Source: Saccharum officinarum (Eukaryota > Streptophyta > Magnoliopsida > Poales > Poaceae). From it: a stretch of DNA of 64,000 nt. This document shows positions 56,901 through 64,000 of this stretch, in pieces. The number at the start of each line of letters is the position of its first letter. The first letter of the stretch is position 1. The stretch spans positions 17,960,214-18,024,213 of the forward strand of contig CM036188.1 of assembly GCA_020631735.1 (NCBI GenBank). The letters are read 5' to 3'. Under the pieces are notes generated by a model. That model ran no database searches. It was not told where the DNA came from and worked only from the letters and a program-made list of their open reading frames with translations. Position numbers and translations under genes: made by a program.

Positions 56901-59883
56901 AGAATCTAACAAGCCTAGATTCTTCTGCAGCTTTGCATCAACTGGATCTTGTGTGATATAATTCTCAGGTTTTCTCTCTTTCATACTTCCCTCCATGATC
57001 ATGCTGGCTGGGGGATTCATGTCAACCTTATCTTCGGCAATCAACTCTTCCTTTTCTTCAGCTCTTTCAACTTCAGAAATACCAAATAAAAATATACAGG
57101 CAGCGCATTCTGTCCCACAGCTCTGAGAACATACAAGAATCTCATTTTGGTCTCCCTTCTGAATGCTATGGCTCAGAGTGCTGCTTCTATCCCTGCTCCT
57201 GCCTGTGTCAACACGAAGTGATTTGACTGACTTCAACTTGGACCTCTTGGACATTTTGTTTGAGGCATCCTGCTTGTCTGAGTGGATTGATTTTCCAGCA
57301 CTTATCAGTGTGCCTGGCATTTCCTGTATGATCAATGAACCAAAAGATTCTGAAATTTGATTCTTGTCAACCAACTTTTCCTCTGTCACTCCGTCACTTT
57401 TCTCATGAAATTGGGAAAATGAAGGCTCTTCCACAAAAAAGGGATGAACTAAGTCAGACAATGGAGGTGCTGAGGGGGCCACTTTGCCTGGAAATGTAAT
57501 GTCTTCTGACACAATTTGTTCACTTGTATCCTGGATATTAGATCAGACAGTTAGCAATCATTTCCAGAAAATGGATCCAAAGTTGAAAAACTATATGACA
57601 AAAAAGGAAGAAAACAACAGAACAATATAACTCATGTAAACAATTGAAGACATGAAAGAACAGTAACACCCAAAGATATTGAAAACCAAAGAACTGATAT
57701 ACATGTTTACAAGTGGAATTGGATAATGGATATATATTGTCAGCTCATCACATAGTGTGTGCTGATGCAATCTATAGTTGACTTAGTTTACACTAAATTA
57801 AGGTCTCAAAATTTGGTTTATATATTGGATAGCCCATTTAAGTGTTGATACACATTGACTTCAACATATGGAGTACAAAATAAATGCAAGAACAGAGTGT
57901 TTAACTTGTGAAATACAACATTCAGAGAAGCAGACAAGCGAATTCAAATGTGCACAAACGGTTGCTTGACACAAGCTGAAAATTACGCACACCTACCAAT
58001 AAAAAGCCATTTGTTAAGATAGAAAGAAAAACTCAGGTGTAAACCACCCCCAGGCTTTTAAAAAAAATCATTTGTCAAACTAAGCAAACAAACAACTGGA
58101 ATGTCATCTCAGAGAAATTTAACTTAGCACAACACTACAACAGAATCAGGAGCATAGAAAATAATATGTACCAAATAGTGTGCGCACTTATTCTATGGCT
58201 CTATGCACATGCGCAATGTATTTCGACTGGCATGAAGTGCCCAAATAATAACAAATCTACAGCAGTACAGCATGACAAATTTCATTTAGGCAACAGAATT
58301 ATTTTCAATCAAGTTTAGCACTAGGCAGGCATGCAGCATTCACAAGGCATGGGAAAAAGTTGATAATATTTAAAGGAATTATTAGGCAACTGGGTACCGT
58401 CAAATGAGAGCATCAATGCAGTAAACAACTAAGAAGAGAAATGTTGATTGAACAGTGACGATTAACAGAACAAATCTAGTTTAAGTGGCATGTAGGAAAT
58501 CCTTTAGCACAGAGTGGATCTGAAAATAATAAGTTATATCTTCATAGAACATGCATACAAGGATTACTGGATTACTACAGTGGAAGAACTAGTCAACACA
58601 TTAAATACTGGAAACACTTGAGGCAATCCACATTGCTGCATTCGAATTTGCAAACTAGCAGGTCCATTACTTAGATGCAAAGAAGATCATACATAACCAT
58701 ACTAATACCCAAAAAAAAAAAAACTACATCAGTTGCCACTTTGCAGTTTCAGGCTATCAAATCAATAAACATGGATTGCAGCTATACTGATAAGCATTTC
58801 ATACAATGTTTCCGGTATTCAGTAATACTGATTTGCAGTGAACAAACCTGATGGGTCTCCATGTCCACTGAATCCCTGTGCCCAGGCACTAACTGGATGC
58901 TTGGTTCCTGCACATTTCATCAAACACTTAGACCACAAGGAATCAATAGCTAGTGCCAAAACAACACAGCAACTTATTCTACGAGCATATAAGCGGGAAT
59001 TAGGTAGTGGCTACCTTAACATGGGGCTCCTCTTTGTCCTCCTCAGGCAGCGATGGCATATACAGCAGATCGTCCATCTCAAATGCCTCACGCAGCGATA
59101 ACCAGAGCAGCCTATACTCCCTCTTAGAGGCCCCCAGGCGTAGCGTATCACCGGTGGCCAGATCCACTGGCGTGTTGGGTGGGATCCGCCTCCCCGACAC
59201 CCATGTCCCGTGCACTGCATCAAATGAAGACCCCAACGATGGGAAAACGCCGAGTTAACTTCCACATCGTTTCAATCGAAGATTGGAAGGCTGCGACACT
59301 AGAACTCTGTAGGAAATTTCAGCGGGGAAAATATCTGAATCCAAATCCACAGTGGACAAGGCAGCGTTGATCCCATCCCGAACTGATCCAAGTGCAATAG
59401 GTATTGAAGTCCTAGTAAAAACCCCCAAATACCATACACCACAGTTGAACGAGCACGAATCAATTGAAATCAACACTAACAGGCCAGCCCAGTCCGCGGA
59501 ATCGGATCAACCGTGCCAGCGCCGCGATCACGAGCTCAACACGCGGATGCAGAGGAAGGGGAAAAAGGAAACAGAGCCGCCGGCGTCTCACCGGAGCAGA
59601 GGTCGGTGACGGTGATGAGCCTCTGCCGACGCCGGCACCGCAGCTCGAGGTGGAAGCGGCTGACGCTGGGGTGGTCGACGAGCACGTGGCAGTCGGGGTG
59701 CCGCCCCACCATCACCGGCGGGTCCTCCACCTCCTCGCCGTCCTCCACCCCTCGCCCGCCGGCGGCCCCGCGCGTCGCCGCCGCCTCCGCCGGGGGCGCG
59801 TTGAGGAAGATGTGCTTGAGCACGACGCCGCCCTTGGCCACCGCGAACGCCGCGATCGGGGCGTCCCCGTCCGCCGCCGCCAT
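53924..59883 (-). CDS. PS1: PS1-like FHA and PIN domain protein, frameshifted
   Basis: Homologue of PARALLEL SPINDLE 1, which orients meiosis II spindles; its loss in Arabidopsis gives unreduced (2n) pollen. Exons: 59883-59592, 59214-59015, 58907-58848, 57530-55671, 55576-55426, 54782-54383 and 54277-53924, all GT/AG with matching phases. With the frame restored the length is 1104 aa. Residues 30-110 form the FHA domain: VGRHPDCHVLV, SVSRFHLEL, HGTWVSG. A long acidic, Ser/Asn-rich middle (exon 4) has repeated SDKEN/LTP motifs. The C-terminal PIN domain starts TWTMVANTDSLLDDDS, then IPRIVIRELDSMK and VVVLSNSVTLKIKAMAEGL; the usual third acidic residue reads Ser. Exon 6 has two extra bases (54689-54690, GC) between WIEEC and MATESWWIHVQ, so the last 200 or so residues are out of frame as given. 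Confidence 0.9.
54911..55304. repeat. Tandem duplication in PS1 intron 5
   Basis: Two imperfect copies, about 54911-55089 and 55139-55304, share ATATCACAGGCAA, ATCAGTTAACA.CCTGAAAGGAC, AGCATCCCT and ATAGGTTGACTGTT. Intronic, no coding sense. Confidence 0.75.
57531..58847 (-). other. PS1 intron 3, no feature seen
   Basis: A 1.3-kb AT-rich intron with CAG acceptor and CAG/GT donor. No nested element or RNA was recognised. Confidence 0.6.
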
Positions 59884-60324
59884 GCCGTGGGGAAGGGGAA
59901 TCTCTCTTCTCTCGGTGCGCGTGGCTGGGTGCTCGCTGGTGAGGTCGAGGAGACGGGGTGCGGACTGCGGATCTCTGCGAGTTTGAAGGCTTGGAGAGGG
60001 GGAGGGGGGATGTGTAGGGGATGAGCGCCGGCGGGGGAGACGTTGGAGGCGGCTGGGGAGCCGGGCGGCGGATTTGGAATTTGGAACCTTCGGTTCGGGT
60101 CGCAACGGTCAGAAATTGAACCGGCGTGTGCCGCGTGAGCGTGAGCGTTTCTCTCAAGTAGGCCGACAAATGGGAACGGCCTAATCGGCGTGGGTCGTAA
60201 GTGTTGGGCCTCATGCGTTGTGGCGCGAGAAAGGACTGGGCTGGGCTGGATTTCATAACGAGCGGCCTTCATTCAAACCGAGAGAGAGTTTGCCGGCTAC
60301 ATGCCACGTGTTATTGTCCTAAAA
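59884..60324 (-). other. PS1 5' leader and promoter region
   Basis: Upstream of the PS1 start codon. GC-rich to about 60120, with GGCCCA/TGGGCC-type motifs near 60205-60245 as in many plant housekeeping and cell-cycle promoters. No TATA box was assigned. Confidence 0.4.
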
Positions 60325-60745
60325 ATTCAGTTTTAAGTGCTCAAATTTTGAAATTCAAATTTTGAATGACATCGGATCGAGAAACGACAAAATCCAAAGT
60401 TGTGGATCTCAAAGAGCTATACAACTATGTAGTTGACCACTTTTTTTATTTGGAATTGTTTATCCAAATAAAATCATCTTTGAATTACTCAAATTTTTAA
60501 ATTCAAAATTTTCAAACAACCACGGATGGAGAAACGACAAAAACCAAAGATGTAGATCTCAAAGAGCTATACAATTTGTATTTAACAATCTTTCATTTGA
60601 AATCATGTATCCCAGGAAAATTATGTTTAAATTTCTCACATTTTTAAAATATAAAAATTTCAAACAACATCACATGCAGAGACGACCAAGCCCAAAGTTG
60701 TAGTGCTTGATAATACCTATATAACTTTATAGTTCAGATCTTTTT
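60325..60745. repeat. Three imperfect 130-140 bp tandem units
   Basis: Units share GAGAAACGACAAAA.CCAAAG, then GATCTCAAAGAGCTATACAA, and an AT-rich AAATTCAAAATTTT.AAA lead-in. The style matches non-coding CACTA interiors such as 32300-32640; probably a decayed transposon tail. Confidence 0.6.
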
Positions 60746-61363
60746 CATTTGAATTCATCTAGGGTCCCAAATATTCATTCCAAAATCTAGTAAAGTGAAT
60801 ACGAGAGGAATGCTTCTGCCCTTTAGTCACAAGTGCTTTTAGGTGGGAGTGATTAGAGGAGGTAAGCTTGAGCCGCACAGCCACACTACTGCTTGGTTGG
60901 TTGGTGACTAACCTTGCCACACACCCAAACCTAATTAAGTATGGCGAATAAAATTAAAGCTACATTTATGGCAAAGTTTGTCAAGAAAATGAATCTACAA
61001 CATGTGGGACATGATACTCAGAGTATGGCCTGCCATAGACGGCAATAAACTAAACAGCTGAAAAAAAGATATCCATCCTGTTCGCTTGAACTACTTTTCA
61101 GCTAATGAACAGTGTTTTTCTCTCACAATATAAGTCAAATTTCAGCATAAGCGAATAGGGTTGTGGCGTGAAAATGTTAGGCACGAGCACGAAGACATCT
61201 TTGCCAACAACCGGTGAGCCGGTGTCTACCGGCTACAGGCTACAGGCTACCGGCTACAGGCTACAGCTGGTTTTGTTTGTCTTCAGTGGCTTTGACCCCA
61301 AGCCTTCCCTTGATTTCTTCTTGAAAGTTCAAAGTCCTTGTCAACCGGCGGCTGGGGGAGTAA
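60746..61363. other. Intergenic with a decayed MITE
   Basis: 61078-61165 is a worn copy of the short MITE family (CTGTTCGCTTGAACTACTTT, AACAGTGTTTTTCTCTCACA). At 61218-61268 a short imperfect tandem of CCGGCTACAGGCTA occurs. Nothing else was recognised. Confidence 0.45.
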
Positions 61364-61701
61364 GGGGGTGTTTAGTTCCCACTCAAAATTTTTTCACCCC
61401 ATCACATTGAATGTTTGGACATATGTATGGAGTACTAAATGTAGACAAAAAAAACTAATTGCACGGTTTGGTCGGAAACCATGAGACGAATCTTTTAAGC
61501 CTAATCAGTTCATAATTAGTCTTAAGTGGTAACACACATGTGCTAATGACGACTTAATTAGGCTTAATAAATTCGCCTCGCGGTTTCCAGGCGAGTTATG
61601 TAATTAAATTTTTTTATTAGTAACCGAAAACCTCTTCTGGCATCCCATGAAACATCCGATATGACACCCAAAAACTTTTCACCTACCAACTAAACACCCC
61701 C
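61364..61701. mobile_element. Tourist-like MITE, long form, TAA duplication
   Basis: 338 bp with near-perfect inverted ends GGGGGTGTTTAGTT and AACTAAACACCCCC, flanked by TAA on both sides (61361-61363 and 61702-61704). The cleanest long-form copy in the window. Confidence 0.92.
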
Positions 61702-61891
61702 TAATCATGTCAGGCTGATAACAGCCAATGCCACTGGAAGCAGACCTCTTTAATGGCTTGACCAGGGACAGAAGAGAAGCAAACTGTTGCGTTAACTCGT
61801 CAAGCGGTGGAATTTGAGGAAGGGTGCATCAGAGCAAGTTTAATAAGCTAGGCTATAAGCCAAACCAAATCAGCAACATACTAACTATCGG

Positions 61892-64000
61892 TGTCTAGAG
61901 AACCGGGGGTCTAGACAGAGCGACGAGTGAATTTGTATCTGCGCGTCTAGACTCGGATGGTGTGCAAAACAGACACAAGGATGTATACTGGTTTGGGCAA
62001 AAATCGCCCTACGTCCAATGGGTTCTACTATTGCTCGTGTTGCCTTGCATCGGAGTGCTCATAGTAGGGGTTACAAGCTTTCAAGAGAGGGAACGGATCC
62101 TAGGTCGTTTCGCAAGATGGTGTGTGCGTGTTCTTAACGAGGTGTGTGCGATGCATCCTTGTGTTTTTTTGTCGTGTCTTCGTCTTCTTGAGGTGTGGCC
62201 CCTGCCTCCCCTTTTATAGTCTCAAGGGGGCTTTGGTTACATTTGTGGTAAAAAAGTAAAATGAGAAAAAGATGAAAGAGAAAAACAAAAAAGGTGGTCT
62301 TAGGTGCGGCCGTTTTCCTCCTTATTCGGTGTGGGCAGTTTCCCTTGTAGCACAGAGATGTACTTGGTGTTTATTTTTTGGCCTCTCCATCCGCTGGTGC
62401 AACGTGTCGTATCCAAGCCTCGTACTGTACGCGTCTGTGCCGTCGAGGATCGGTGGTATGTGCGCCTAGATTTACGTAGAGGGGGGTTAGGTGGTATAGT
62501 TGCCATTATCCCCATTGCTATAGAGGTATGGATGTCGTTATGGCAGAATGACCAGGGTCATGTCGGGTCAGAGCGCGGTTCCCATGCTCTTGCTTACTGT
62601 GCACGGTCTTGTCTGTCCCATCAGTGGGAGTGGATGCCGCAGTGAGGGCCCCCGTGGCTTTTCGTCTTGCTAGAGGGCACCACGTGTCCCTCGGGCGAGG
62701 CAGAAGTACGCTAAGGGGGTCAGTCTCTCCCAGGCTTACGTTGCAATGGTCGGGCACTTTGATGATGTTATGAGGCTCGGGCGAGGCGAAAACTACCGCT
62801 CGAGGCACCTATCTTGGCCGAGACCTTTCCGCAAGGCTCGGGTGAGATGGAGGTTGGCTTTCGGCCTCGAGTGACTGACACGCTGTCAGTACCTTTAGTG
62901 GGTTGGTTTTACCGAGGCCCTATGATGGGGTTTTAGTAGATGTTCAAGGTGCCATATTTTGCCATTTGATGGGTACCCTGGTATTTTGATACCTGATAGT
63001 AGCCCCTGAGCCTGTGGAGGAGTGGTGCACTCCTTCAGAGGCTTGAGGACGAGTACCCGTGGGTAGTTGTGGTTTGTTTGTTTTGAAGGAAGCTGTCTAG
63101 TGGGTGCGCGTGAGCGTACCCATCGGGTGTAGCCCCCCGAGTCCTTGGAGGGATGAGTTATCCCTTAAAGGGCTTTGAATCGAGCGAGTGAGGTGTTTTT
63201 TGTGTGACTACAGGGCGTACAAGGAGCCCCGAGTCTTTAATTTGACCATTCGCTAGGTCGTAATGCGGTAACAACCCCTGAGCCCCTGCGTGTTGCAAGA
63301 GACCGACCGGGTGGCCTTTGCACCGTCGTGTCATTATTCCTTGCGTCCTTTAGTAGAATGGAGGGGTATGCGTGAGCCCTCGTCATCCCATCTGGGTGCG
63401 ACATGTAGCAGAGCCCTCGGGCGCATCCTGGCCCCTGTTCGCCAGGAGCAGGATCGTTACCAGGCTAGGGGCTCTCTTAGACCATGTATCCACTACGCAA
63501 CGTTTGCAACCCACGGAGAGTTGAAGCATTCGAGGCTCAATATCGTAAATGTGGCTGCGAGGAAGATGAGGGGGCAAAAACCAGCCTTTTCATATGGCTC
63601 TCTTGCCGTGATTAAATGGACCGTGTGTCGTCTCTGGGAGACGGTTTGCCTTCCCAAGGTACGGTGTGAGACCGACGTGGTTCTCTCGAGGAACGAGCAG
63701 GGTGGTTGGCGGATGGACGACGCATTGAATGCCACAGGAGTCGAAAGGCCTCCTCGGGGTCCTTTATAACCCAAGCCGTGGCGCCCGACCATAGCATCTG
63801 TTTTCTTTCCACTCCTGCTTTTGTCTTCTCTTGCCGCTTTAGCCATCATCATGGAGCACAGTGACTCCTCTAGGGGCTCGTGTGTAGGTGCACAGGGAGA
63901 GAGGCACGTGACGCCCTCCCACCGCTGTCGTCTTGCATCCGATGGTATTTCCTCGTCTGGGTACGGCCAGGCCCAGCGCGTGGCATGCTAGGGCGTCGCT
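61892..64000. mobile_element. LTR-retrotransposon-like sequence, partial
   Basis: From TGTCTAGAGAACCGGGGGTC onward the text resembles the long non-coding LTRs of grass gypsy-type elements: ACACAAGGATGTATACTGGT, CCTACGTCCAATGGG, CCCTTTTATAGTCTCAAGGG and repeated AGCCCC.GAGTC and GAGGCTTGAGG phrases. No coding domain was seen before the window ends, and only one LTR is visible, so the family and extent are uncertain. Open frames here are compositional. Confidence 0.55.

Noticed and set aside
59464..60272. Long open frames on both strands around PS1 exon 1
   Set aside because: Compositional shadows of the GC-rich FHA exon; only the frame from 59883 gives the GRH, SRFH and HGTWVSG motifs with fitting splice phases.
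62272..63852. Several 100-160 codon open frames near the right edge
   Set aside because: They overlap on both strands within LTR-like non-coding sequence and contain no recognisable domain.

Overview
The window is nuclear DNA from a grass, most likely Andropogoneae (sorghum, sugarcane or Miscanthus type). The evidence is intron-containing plant genes with GC-rich first exons, a plastid-targeted aldolase, a calcium-dependent protein kinase (CDPK), and dense grass transposon families: Tourist-like MITEs, Stowaway, CACTA elements with TTTAGTCCCGG subterminal repeats, hAT and LTR elements. From memory, rice has a plastid aldolase gene close to a CDPK (OsCPK24) on chromosome 11, so the left part may be syntenic with it; I could not check this.

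Layout. 1-1797: 5' part of a plastid fructose-bisphosphate aldolase gene (minus strand, runs off the left edge). 1.8-4.1 kb: spacer with a tRNA-derived SINE and two small tandem repeats. 4.1-5.6 kb: Integrator subunit 3 homologue (minus). 5.6-9.0 kb: AT-rich spacer with a diverged tandem duplication. 9.0-12.4 kb: seven-exon CDPK (minus), intact. 13-53 kb: repeat-dominated block. It holds a head-to-tail duplication of non-coding sequence (copy A about 15.46-24.02 kb; copy B about 24.02-27.70 plus 38.85-39.65 kb) and a diverged partial third copy (51.1-52.9 kb). These copies are peppered with 220-350 bp MITEs, a hAT element and a PIF/Harbinger-like element, and copy B is split by about 11 kb of CACTA sequence. 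Next come a 6.4 kb element with terminal inverted repeats sitting in TA microsatellites (40.06-46.50 kb) and a 3.8 kb LTR-type element without coding capacity (47.0-50.77 kb) inserted in a Stowaway MITE. 53.9-59.9 kb: a seven-exon FHA + PIN-domain gene (minus), homologue of PARALLEL SPINDLE 1 (PS1), a meiosis II spindle-orientation gene. 60-64 kb: decayed repeats, a Tourist-like MITE and the start of a non-coding LTR-like sequence running off the right edge.

Three of the four host genes carry a reading-frame problem as given: a deletion of about 10 nt in aldolase exon 3, no in-frame ATG in the INTS3 5' region, and 2 extra nt in PS1 exon 6. Introns and splice sites are otherwise good, so this is either a decaying homoeologous haplotype or sequence error. 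The CDPK reads through cleanly.

The most unusual structure is in the non-coding LTR-type element: a series of eight stem-loops (47.91 and 48.31-48.94 kb). Their stem sequences differ from one another, but the loops share a CGTTGG core. I do not recognise this arrangement. All coordinates and splice sites were read by eye.
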